A stretch of 64,000 nt of DNA from JAEUIA01 sp034440255 (GTDB lineage: Bacteria > Planctomycetota > UBA1135 > GCA-002686595). Under the pieces are notes generated by a model. The model did not search any database and was not told the origin of the DNA. It saw only the letters and a program-made list of their open reading frames with translations. Numbering within the stretch: the first letter of the stretch is position 1; every line of letters starts with the position of its first letter. A program made the position numbers and the translations under genes. The stretch is from contig JAWXBU010000157.1 in NCBI GenBank assembly GCA_034440255.1, positions 4,972-68,971 of the forward strand. The letters are read 5' to 3'. Positions 51,573-59,464 of this stretch are shown here, in pieces.

Positions 51573-54113
51573 TCAGGTGCGGCGACCGGGCCGACGTTGT
51601 GGCACGGCATTCCACGGATCTTCGGGCCACGAGTGTTTCGGATAGCGGCGCTTCAATTCGTTGCGCACTTCGAAGTAGGCGTTGTTCCAGAAGCTCTTCA
51701 AGTCGTCGGTGACTTGTTGCGGTCGATAATTCGGCGCGAGCAGGTGCATCACGACGCGCACTCGACCGCGCGCGATCAACGGTGTTTCAGCCAGACCGAA
51801 AAGTTCTTGGATGCGTGCCGCGAGCACCGGCGGTCGGCCTGATTCGTACTGCAATGCGATCCACGAGCCGCTCGGAACTTGCAATCGTTCGGGAGCTTCG
51901 CGATCGAACGCGGACTGTTGCGCGTACGTCCATTTCGAGCGCACGAAATCAGGCAAGTTCTTTTTCTTCAAGTCGGCGAACGAGCGCGAACCACGGCAGA
52001 ATTCGACCAGGTGTTCGGTCAAGAACGCTGCGTCGACAGCGGGCAACTCTAGTTCAGGCAACCAAGTGCGAAGGCAATTCGCGCGCGTCGCGAACTGCTG
52101 ATTCGCTGATTCGTTCAATGCGAGAGCGCGCTCCAAATCTGTCGCCGCCGCTCGCGCCAGGACTTCCGCCGTCGACTCTTCGTCGGGAGTCGCGCCTTGA
52201 ACGTCGTCGAGCACAAGGTCGCCGTACAAGGTGCGTTTCGCCGCGAAAACGCGCTCTTTTTCAGCGTCGAAGACGGCCTGAACTTCCGTGCGGACGAGTT
52301 TTGGATCCAACCATTCGCGTTCGACGGCCGACGCTTGGCGCACGAGCGCTTCGGCACGTTCACCGCGCGAACCAGCGTCCATGTCGACGCACACGAAGAG
52401 CTCGTGATCGAGCACGCCCGACTCGTCCCCGAGCTTGACGCCGCGCCCGCCCGTCATCACGCCGCGCTTCTCACCGGCACCGCGACGCGACGCCAGTCGA
52501 TCGGCGTACGCGGCAAAGAGCGCTCGCATCAGAGCCTCGGAGGCGGAGGACTTGCGTTCGGATTCGCGGCCGAGCGTGCGCTCCAACTCGCGGTGCAACG
52601 CGTCTGCGGCGCGCGTGACGAAGCGCGCTGCGCCTGTGTTGATAGATCCGAATTCCGTCGACGTCGAACCGTCGCGTTCGAACTTCTCGAGCGCGATCAC
52701 GCGATCGACGACGTCGGAATCGGTCACGCGCGCCGTCTTGGTGCGCGAGCGCTGGAACGGATCGCGCTCTTGCAACATGGCAGCGACTAGACACGCACTC
52801 GAGGCGACGCCGCGTGCGTGACCCTCGACGAGCAGGCGCGCGAGCCGCGGTTGCAACGGCAAGCGCGCCATCGACCTTCCGACTTCGGTGATACCGCGCG
52901 CGTCCAGCGCACCGAGCTTCTTCAGCGCGTCGATCGCGGCGTTCAACGCGGCGGCGGAAGGCGCTTCGAACCACGGAAAACCTGCTAGATCGCGTTCACC
53001 GAAGCACGCGAGCTGCAGCACGCTGCCGGCCAGGTCGACGCGGCGGATCTCGGGTTCCATCGCGTCTTCGAGCGAGTGCTGCACGCGCTCGGTCCACAAG
53101 CGTTCGCATGTTCCGGGCGCTGTGCGACCCGCTCGACCCGTGCGTTGATCGGCGCTCGAGCGCGAAATGCGCTCGAGTTCGAGCCGATCGAGTCCGACGC
53201 CGGGATCGAAGCGCATCACGCGAGCGAGCCCGGAATCCACGACCGCGGTGACGCCGTCGATCGTCACCGAAGTTTCGGCGACGTTCGTGGCGAGCACGAC
53301 CTTGCGCCGCGTCGCTCGCCGCAAGACTTGATCTTGTTCTTCTGCCGGTAGATCGCCGTACAGATCGAACAACGCGACGTCGCGCCTGCGACACAACGCG
53401 TCGAGCTCTTCGTGCGCGCGGCGGATCTCACCGACGCCAGGTAGGAAAGCGAGTACGTCGCCGTTCGTCGATTCCAAGGCGCGACCGACGGCTCCCACGA
53501 CGATCGCGTGCAACGGTCGATCGTCGTCGCGCGCTGCGTACGAAACTTCGACTGGAAACAAGCGGCCTTCGCTCTCGACGATCGGCGCATCGCCCAACCA
53601 TTTCGCTAGTGCCGGTGCAGCGACCGTCGCCGACATCGCCAGGATCTTCAGATCCGGTCGCGCGTCCTTCTGCACACGTCGCGCCATCGCCAACGCCAAG
53701 TCGGTGTCGAGACTGCGCTCGTGGAATTCGTCGAACACGAGTACGCCGACGTGCGACAAGAACGGATCGTCTTGCAGCATGCGCACGACGACTCCCTCGG
53801 TGACGACCAGGATGCGCGTCGCTCGCGAACTCTTGCGATCGAAACGCACGTGGAAGCCGATTTCTGCGCCCAATTCGACCTTGCGCTCGTCGGCCATGCG
53901 TCGGGCTGCTGCTCTTGCGGCGATGCGACGCGGCTCGAGCATCAACACGATTCCGGCGCCGGCGAGCCCAGAGTCGAGCAACGCAGTAGGCACGCGCGTT
54001 GTTTTCCCGGCTCCCGTCGGCGCGCGCAGAACTGCGCATGGATGACGCTTCAACGCTGCGACCAATTCCGGCAGCACCGCGTCGATCGGCAGAGTTGCGA
54101 GAGGCTTCGTCAC
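51573..54113 (-). CDS. hrpB: ATP-dependent helicase HrpB
   Basis: 846-residue DEAH-box helicase of the HrpB type, close to the E. coli length. Motifs: LRAPTGAGKTTRVP (Walker A), LEPRRIAARAAARRMA, VVTEGVVVRML, FDEFHERSLDTDLAL (DEFH box), MSATV, TNVAETSVTIDGV, RTGRAGRTAPG. The C-terminal HrpB domain has WLDPKLVR, LPDFVRSKW and an ending PKHSWPEDPWNAVPQ. Its physiological role in most bacteria is unclear. The frame is open 150 codons upstream, but homology begins at GTG 54113 (TKPLATLPIDAVLPEL). It diverges from the gamma-carbonic-anhydrase gene. Confidence 0.9.
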   Translation of the reverse strand: MTKPLATLPIDAVLPELVAALKRHPCAVLRAPTGAGKTTRVPTALLDSGLAGAGIVLMLEPRRIAARAAARRMADERKVELGAEIGFHVRFDRKSSRATRILVVTEGVVVRMLQDDPFLSHVGVLVFDEFHERSLDTDLALAMARRVQKDARPDLKILAMSATVAAPALAKWLGDAPIVESEGRLFPVEVSYAARDDDRPLHAIVVGAVGRALESTNGDVLAFLPGVGEIRRAHEELDALCRRRDVALFDLYGDLPAEEQDQVLRRATRRKVVLATNVAETSVTIDGVTAVVDSGLARVMRFDPGVGLDRLELERISRSSADQRTGRAGRTAPGTCERLWTERVQHSLEDAMEPEIRRVDLAGSVLQLACFGERDLAGFPWFEAPSAAALNAAIDALKKLGALDARGITEVGRSMARLPLQPRLARLLVEGHARGVASSACLVAAMLQERDPFQRSRTKTARVTDSDVVDRVIALEKFERDGSTSTEFGSINTGAARFVTRAADALHRELERTLGRESERKSSASEALMRALFAAYADRLASRRGAGEKRGVMTGGRGVKLGDESGVLDHELFVCVDMDAGSRGERAEALVRQASAVEREWLDPKLVRTEVQAVFDAEKERVFAAKRTLYGDLVLDDVQGATPDEESTAEVLARAAATDLERALALNESANQQFATRANCLRTWLPELELPAVDAAFLTEHLVEFCRGSRSFADLKKKNLPDFVRSKWTYAQQSAFDREAPERLQVPSGSWIALQYESGRPPVLAARIQELFGLAETPLIARGRVRVVMHLLAPNYRPQQVTDDLKSFWNNAYFEVRNELKRRYPKHSWPEDPWNAVPQRRPGRRT

Positions 54114-54169
54114 AGTAGATCGAATGCGCGCGACACGTTCGATCGAGCGTTCAGTATCGTATCGCGCCC

Positions 54170-54712
54170 ATGCACGCACTCGTGCTCCCCTTCGACGACA
54201 AGGCACCTCGCATCGGTGCGGATGTGTTCCTCGCGCCGACTTGCACGATCCTCGGCGACGTCGTGATCGGCGATCGCGCGTCCATCTGGTACGGCGCGGT
54301 CGTGCGCGGGGACGTGAACTCGATCCGCATCGGCGCCGACACGAACGTTCAAGACGCCGTCGTCGTACACGGCACGCTCGGCGAATGGCCGGTGATCGTC
54401 GGCGATCGGGTTTCCATTGGACATTCGGCCGTTTTGCACGGCTGTGTGATCGAAGACGACGTGCTCGTCGGCATCGGTGCTCGCATTCTGGACGGAGCAC
54501 GGATCGGTGCAGGCTCGTTGATCGCCGCGGGCGCTTTGGTACGCGAAGGCACGATCGTTCCTCCACGGTCGCTGGTCGTCGGCATGCCCGCAGTCGTGAA
54601 GCGCGAACTCAACGAGCGCGAGGTCGACTTGATTCTGCGGACACCTGGCCGTTACCGCGAACTCGCGCGCAAGCACGCGGCGACGATCGCGAAGGCGGCG
54701 GCGAAGCCATGA
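54170..54712 (+). CDS. Gamma-carbonic-anhydrase-family protein
   Basis: 180-residue left-handed beta-helix protein of the YrdA/PaaY/CaiE type. Hexapeptide turns are visible throughout (APTCTILGDVVIGDRAS, VIVGDRVSIGHSAVLHG, VLVGIGARILDGARIGAG). The zinc His correspond to VVHGT and IGHSAVLHG. GMPAVVKREL is the family ending. Many members are not proven enzymes. It starts 56 nt from divergent hrpB and overlaps the glycosyltransferase gene by 4 nt. Confidence 0.85.
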   Translation: MHALVLPFDDKAPRIGADVFLAPTCTILGDVVIGDRASIWYGAVVRGDVNSIRIGADTNVQDAVVVHGTLGEWPVIVGDRVSIGHSAVLHGCVIEDDVLVGIGARILDGARIGAGSLIAAGALVREGTIVPPRSLVVGMPAVVKRELNEREVDLILRTPGRYRELARKHAATIAKAAAKP

Positions 54713-56832
54713 GCAAGAAGATGCAGCCGAAGATCGACCCGCAGATCATGGCCGCAGAACTCGAGCGCGCCGATCGTCGACGCGTCTTCGTCGCGTTCGG
54801 CTGGATCACCCTGCTCGCCTTGGTCATGCGCGCGATCCACTTGGTGCAAGCGCGCGATGTACCTCTGTTCGACATCCTGATCGTCGACGGTCGGCAGTAC
54901 GACGCGTGGGCGCGGCGCATCGCGGCCGGCGATTGGATGGGCAGCGAGACTTTCTACCAAGCGCCGCTCTATCCCTATTTTTTGGCCGTTTTGAAGACTG
55001 TTTTCGGCGACGGGCTCTGGCCGATCCGCATCGTGCAGGCGCTGCTCGGCGCGACCTCGTGCGGCTTGCTCTTCTTGGCCGCGCGCAATTTCGTCTCACA
55101 CAAGGTCGGAGTCGTCGCTGGCGTCATCCTCGCGATCTACCCACCGGCGGTGTTCTTCGACGGGCTGGTGCAGAAGGCCGCGATCGGTGGATTCATCGTC
55201 GTCCTGCTCTTGTGGCTGATCTCACGCGTTCAGAGGACACCGACCGCCCTGCGCTTTCTGTCACTCGGCGCCGCGCTCGGTGCGCTTCTCCTGACGCGAG
55301 AGGAAACGATCCTTCTCTTTCCTGCGTTGCTCTTGTGGGTCCTGTGGCGCTTTCGCGAGCACGCGTGGAAACTGCGCGGTGCTTGGGTCGCGTCGCTCGC
55401 GGCTGGCGCGGCGCTACTCCTGCTACCGATCGGTTGGCTCAATCACCACGTCGGCGGCGAATTCCTGATCACGACATCGCAGGCCGGTTCGAATTTTTGG
55501 ATCGGCAATCGCCCTGGGGCAGAAGGAATCTACGCGCCCCTGCGACCCGGTCGCAGCGACACTTCGCTCGAGCGTGGCGATGCGTTCGAACTCGCCGAGA
55601 TCGAGATGGGACGCAAGCTCACACCGCGCGAGGTGTCGAAGTTCTGGTTCGATCGAGCGTTCGCCTGGATCGGCGACGAACCTGTCGCGTGGTTGAAGTT
55701 GCTCGGGCTCAAGGCGGCTCTGCTGGTCAATTGGTTCGAGGTACCCGACGCCGAAGATCAGTATTTCTACGAGAAACACGAGCCTTTTCAGGGCTTCGTG
55801 TCGCGCTTCATTCATCTCGGGATCATCTTGCCCCTCTGCGCAGCCGGGCTCGTGTTGGGTTGGCCGAGGCGTCGCGACTTGGGCGTGCTCGCCCTGTTGC
55901 TCGCAGTTCTGTGCACCGGCGTCGTGATGTTTTACGTCATGGGTCGCTATCGCTATCCGATCGTCCCGATCGTGATCGTCTTCGCGGCGCTCGCCCTCGT
56001 TCAAGGATTCGCGCTCGCTCGCGTCGGCGCTTGGAAGACGTTGATTCCAGCCGTCGCGGCGTTGTTCGTCGCGGCAGTGTGCTCGAACTGGACGATTCAC
56101 GCCCGCGACTCGCAGATCAGCATGTCGCACGTCAACGCCGGAGCGGCGCTCGCATCCATGGATCGCCTGGACGAGGCGAAGGTGCAGTACGAGGAGTCGC
56201 TGAAGCTCGATCCGAATGCACCGGAAGCCTGGGCCAATCTCGGCGCGTTGCACGGACGGCTGGGCCAGATGGACAGAACGATCGAGTGCTTCGAGAACGC
56301 GCTGAAATTGCGTCCCGATGATCCGCGCTTCCACATGAGCTTGGGTACCGCCTACTACATGAATCGCGACGCGACGAGAGCGGTCGCAGAACTCGCGCGC
56401 TCGATCGAGCTGTATCCACAGGATCCCGAGGCTTGGAACAACCTGCGCTACATCTTCGTGGCTGCGAAGGAGTGGGCGCGCGCGGTGGACATCGCTCGCG
56501 GAGGAGCCGCTGCGAATCCGGAGGACGTCGGCCTCGGCATCTCGCTCGCATGGTTGCTCGCGGTCGTGCCGGACGAGAAAGTCGCCGCTCCACTAGAAGC
56601 GCTGGCGATCGCGCAGCGTTGGGCGAAAAGAACGGCCGGCACGAACTCCGCCGTCATCGACGCGCTTGCAGCGGCGCTCGCACGCACCGGCCGATACGAC
56701 GAGGCGCGCGTCGAAGCGCTCGAAGCTCTGGCGATCGCCGAGCGCTCGGGCCAGCGCGATTCAGTGGCCGGGATTCGTGCGCGAATCGAGTTGTACACGC
56801 AGAAAAAGCCCTATATCGAAAGCTCCAAGTGA
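54709..56832 (+). CDS. GT39-like membrane glycosyltransferase with TPR domain
   Basis: 707-residue membrane protein. GT-C features: acidic FDILIVDGRQYDAWARRI after the first helix, then FYQAPLYPYFLAVLKTVFGD typical of ArnT/PMT (GT39-like) enzymes. About nine to ten membrane helices run to residue 465. TPR units follow (about 470-690): AGAALASMDRLDEAKVQYEESLKLDPNAPEAW, LGALHGRLGQMDRTIECFENALKLRPDDP. I infer that it attaches sugars to exported proteins, with TPRs holding the acceptor. ATG overlaps the previous stop (ATGA), and the next gene overlaps its stop (GTGA). Confidence 0.75.
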   Translation: MSKKMQPKIDPQIMAAELERADRRRVFVAFGWITLLALVMRAIHLVQARDVPLFDILIVDGRQYDAWARRIAAGDWMGSETFYQAPLYPYFLAVLKTVFGDGLWPIRIVQALLGATSCGLLFLAARNFVSHKVGVVAGVILAIYPPAVFFDGLVQKAAIGGFIVVLLLWLISRVQRTPTALRFLSLGAALGALLLTREETILLFPALLLWVLWRFREHAWKLRGAWVASLAAGAALLLLPIGWLNHHVGGEFLITTSQAGSNFWIGNRPGAEGIYAPLRPGRSDTSLERGDAFELAEIEMGRKLTPREVSKFWFDRAFAWIGDEPVAWLKLLGLKAALLVNWFEVPDAEDQYFYEKHEPFQGFVSRFIHLGIILPLCAAGLVLGWPRRRDLGVLALLLAVLCTGVVMFYVMGRYRYPIVPIVIVFAALALVQGFALARVGAWKTLIPAVAALFVAAVCSNWTIHARDSQISMSHVNAGAALASMDRLDEAKVQYEESLKLDPNAPEAWANLGALHGRLGQMDRTIECFENALKLRPDDPRFHMSLGTAYYMNRDATRAVAELARSIELYPQDPEAWNNLRYIFVAAKEWARAVDIARGGAAANPEDVGLGISLAWLLAVVPDEKVAAPLEALAIAQRWAKRTAGTNSAVIDALAAALARTGRYDEARVEALEALAIAERSGQRDSVAGIRARIELYTQKKPYIESSK

Positions 56833-57638
56833 ACGCACCCGACCCTCATGCACCGAATGCGACGATCGTCGCTCGCCGCGATCTGAACGATCGCGTGGCG
56901 ATCCTGCACGTGCGCCCCGACGGAGGCGAAGTCGCCCCGTTCGTGCCCGGTCAGTTCATCCAACTCGGTCTGCCGGCCGACGAAGTCGCGCCTCCGCCGG
57001 ACGCGCCGACGCGCACGAAACTCGTCAAGCGTTCGTACTCCATCGCCAGCGCCCCGCGTGAGCACGAAGCGTACGAGATCCTGATCGCGTTCGTCGACAG
57101 CGGCAAATTGACGCCGAAGTTGCGCGGCTACGGTATCGGCGATCGCGTGTGGCACGACCCGGTGCCGAAGGGTCACTTCACGATGGAACGTGTCGCGCGT
57201 GGACAAGATCTCGTGTTCGTCGCGACGGGCACCGGCGTCGCGCCGTTCGTTTCGATGCTGCGACAACACGGTTCGGATACGTTGCGTTTCGCACACCTCG
57301 TCGTCGTGCACGGAGCGCGCGAACAGAGCGATCTCGCCTATCACGACGAACTCGTCGGTGCGGCGAAGCGCGATCGACGCGTGCGCTACGTGCCGATCCT
57401 CTCGCGTGAATCACGCTCGTCCGACTGGAGTGGACTGCGTGGGCACGTGCAGACAGCCCTCGAGCCGGCCTGCTTTCAATCACGTGCCGGCTTCGCGCTG
57501 GACAAGCTCTCTGCGCAGATTTTCCTGTGCGGCAATCCAGCGATGATCGACGACGTGCGCCTACGACTCGCGGCGCGCGGCTTCATCACCAATACGCCGA
57601 AAACACCGGGAAACGTGCACTTCGAGCGCTACTGGTAG
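56829..57638 (+). CDS. fpr: Ferredoxin/flavodoxin--NADP reductase-like protein
   Basis: 269-residue FAD enzyme of the Fpr type that moves electrons between NADPH and ferredoxin or flavodoxin. FAD site: KRSYSIASAP and GHFTM. NADP site: DLVFVATGTGVAPFVSML and LVVVHGARE. LCGNPAMIDDV and the terminal aromatic (RYW) also fit Fpr. The GTG start overlaps the glycosyltransferase stop (GTGA). It could feed reduced ferredoxin to other systems, but no direct link to the cytochrome cluster is visible. Confidence 0.85.
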   Translation: MNAPDPHAPNATIVARRDLNDRVAILHVRPDGGEVAPFVPGQFIQLGLPADEVAPPPDAPTRTKLVKRSYSIASAPREHEAYEILIAFVDSGKLTPKLRGYGIGDRVWHDPVPKGHFTMERVARGQDLVFVATGTGVAPFVSMLRQHGSDTLRFAHLVVVHGAREQSDLAYHDELVGAAKRDRRVRYVPILSRESRSSDWSGLRGHVQTALEPACFQSRAGFALDKLSAQIFLCGNPAMIDDVRLRLAARGFITNTPKTPGNVHFERYW

Positions 57639-57642
57639 CCGC

Positions 57643-58143
57643 TCACGGTTTGACGCCGAGCGACATGTGCTCGTGCACGACGCGCCACTCGCCGTCGTGT
57701 CTTTGGTAGCCCAGCGTGAGGTGCCCGAGCACGTCCAGCTTGTTTCCGTCGGGCATCACGGCTTGGAGGCGCGCGATCGACGCGGTGATCGCCGTGTCGT
57801 CGCCGATCCAAGTCGACACCGCGCGCGACTCGGACAGCGAGCCGCTCGCGAATCCGTTGATTCCAGGACCCCAAATTCCCGCGTACGCCTTCCAGCCCTC
57901 GATCACGGTCTTCTCTTGCGACATGCCGTCGAAGGACAAGAACTTCTCCGACGTGTCCACCGCGCGTGACAGTTTGTCGAGCGTGAACGCCGTGCCGGCT
58001 TCCTTCGTCCACGCCGTGAGAAACGCGTGCTTGGCCGACTCGATCCCGGCAGAATCGTCGAGTACGTCATGCACCCGCGTCGTTTGACAGCTGTAGAACG
58101 TGAGTGCGAGGAGCGAGAGCGAAAGTGCGCGTGCGTGCGACAT
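57643..58143 (-). CDS. SnoaL/NTF2-like lipoprotein
   Basis: 166-residue lipoprotein-like protein, leader ending FYSC (Cys19). The remainder has NTF2/SnoaL order: SAKHAFLTAWTKEAG near 36, a central helix and strands, then LGHLTLGYQRHDGEWRVVHEHMSLG at the end, characteristic of YybH/SnoaL-like folds. Function unknown. It converges on fpr with 4 nt between stops. Confidence 0.65.
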   Translation of the reverse strand: MSHARALSLSLLALTFYSCQTTRVHDVLDDSAGIESAKHAFLTAWTKEAGTAFTLDKLSRAVDTSEKFLSFDGMSQEKTVIEGWKAYAGIWGPGINGFASGSLSESRAVSTWIGDDTAITASIARLQAVMPDGNKLDVLGHLTLGYQRHDGEWRVVHEHMSLGVKP

Positions 58144-58192
58144 GAAATCTCCGGATGAGGGGCTTGGAACGGTACGGATGATAGCGAGCGCC

Positions 58193-58384
58193 TCAGCCGC
58201 TCTTTGGTCCACGCCGCTTCTTCACCGCTTCGCGCAACAAGAACTCGATGTGCGCGTTCAGGGAACGCAGGTCCTGACCGGCCCAAGCGCGCAAGTCCTC
58301 GAACAGCTCCGGTTGGAGCCGTAAGAGAAACGCTTTGCGCTCCTTGGATTCGGCCGAATCCTGCGTTTCCTCAGGCTTTCCCAT
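58193..58384 (-). CDS. Arc-like ribbon-helix-helix protein
   Basis: 63-residue protein with the Arc/MetJ-type DNA-binding fold: AFLLRLQPELFEDLRAWAGQDLRSLNAHIEFLLREAV (strand-helix-helix), flanked by charged tails. It starts 6 nt after the SPFH gene stop and is surely co-transcribed. Such small Arc-like proteins often accompany SPFH genes. It may repress its own operon through the dyad at 59318-59341 (inference). Confidence 0.8.
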   Translation of the reverse strand: MGKPEETQDSAESKERKAFLLRLQPELFEDLRAWAGQDLRSLNAHIEFLLREAVKKRRGPKSG

Positions 58385-58390
58385 CTCGTT

Positions 58391-59281
58391 TCAGTTGTAG
58401 AGCGTGCCCGTGTTCACGATCGGAACCGGGCTCTGGTGCCCGCACAAAACCACGAGCAAGTTGCCGGTGAGCGACGCTTTGCGCTCGTCGTCCAGATGCA
58501 GAACTTTCTTCGTGGACAGCTCAGCGATCGCATGTTCGACGATGCCGACTGCGCCTTCCACGATGAGTCGCCGAGCCGCGATGATTGCCCCAGCTTGTTG
58601 ACGTTGCAGCATGGCCGCGGCGATTTCGGGCGCGTAAGCGAGATGGCTCAACCGCGCCTCGAGGATTTCGATCCCGGCGATCTCGAGGCGCTGTTGCAGT
58701 TCGTGCTGTAGTTCCTCAGCCACGAGTTCTGCGCTGCTGCGCAAGTTCGAACTGACCAAGTTGGTGTGATCGTCGTCGTACGGGTGTTTGCTGGCGACCG
58801 CGCGTACCGCCGACTCGGCTTGCACCTCGACGAACTTCTCGAACTCGACGACGTCGAACAGCGCTTGCGCGCTGTCGCGCACTTGCCACACCGTGATCGC
58901 ACCGATTTCGATCGGGTTGCCGAGCAAGTCGTTCACCTTGAGCGTCTTGCCGTTCAGGTTGTGCACGCGCAGCGAGATCTTCTTCTTCGACGTGAACGGG
59001 TTCGTGTACCAGAACCCGGACGTTCGGACCGTGCCGCGGTAGCGACCGAACAAGACGAGCACGCGCCCCATGTTCGGCTCGACGATGAAGAAGCCGCCGA
59101 TGAGGAGGCTGAACGCGATCAAGCACGCGACGGCGCCGAACGCGTACACCGGCTCGTGCAGTCGACCGGCTTGGACGAAGCCCGCGACTGCAGCCACGAG
59201 CAATGCGAGACAGAGCACGAGCACCGGATAGCCGGAGATCGGCGCGAAGACGTTTTCCTTGGACACGTTGCGGGATTGCAT
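58391..59281 (-). CDS. SPFH/band 7 membrane protein
   Basis: 296-residue SPFH-domain protein, a scaffold for membrane microdomains. Two N-terminal helices (about 18-36, 46-66) precede the SPFH domain (68-220): FFIVEPNMGRVLVLFGRYRGTVR, GFWYTNPFTSKKKISLRVHNLN, and GIEILEARLSHLAYAPEIAAAMLQRQQAGAI. A C-terminal segment with ELSTKKVLHLDDERKASLTGNLLVVL follows. A good Shine-Dalgarno sequence (GAGGA) precedes ATG 59281. It forms an operon with the Arc-like gene. Confidence 0.88.
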   Translation of the reverse strand: MQSRNVSKENVFAPISGYPVLVLCLALLVAAVAGFVQAGRLHEPVYAFGAVACLIAFSLLIGGFFIVEPNMGRVLVLFGRYRGTVRTSGFWYTNPFTSKKKISLRVHNLNGKTLKVNDLLGNPIEIGAITVWQVRDSAQALFDVVEFEKFVEVQAESAVRAVASKHPYDDDHTNLVSSNLRSSAELVAEELQHELQQRLEIAGIEILEARLSHLAYAPEIAAAMLQRQQAGAIIAARRLIVEGAVGIVEHAIAELSTKKVLHLDDERKASLTGNLLVVLCGHQSPVPIVNTGTLYN

Positions 59282-59317
59282 GGGTTCCTCTGGGCCGCCT
59301 GGGCCCGGCCAGCTTCA

Positions 59318-59341
59318 TATCGGTTTGATATCACTTCGATA
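59318..59341. promoter_or_regulatory. Dyad upstream of the SPFH-Arc operon
   Basis: TATCG (59318-59322) and CGATA (59337-59341) are symmetric around the perfect 8-bp palindrome TGATATCA (59326-59333); all share one centre. It lies 37 bp upstream of the SPFH start in an AT-richer gap (59282-59464) between divergent genes. This suits an operator for a dimeric or tetrameric repressor, perhaps the Arc-like protein. The rest of the gap shows no clear promoter consensus. Confidence 0.45.
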
Positions 59342-59464
59342 CTACCTCGTTTCCCGATGAAAATTCTGACCTGAATGGCGTAGATGACGCTAACCCTAGT
59401 AAGACAAGGACTTGCAGCCGCCCTTCTACTCGCACTCCGAGCCGCTCATCCCTAGAATGCTCGT

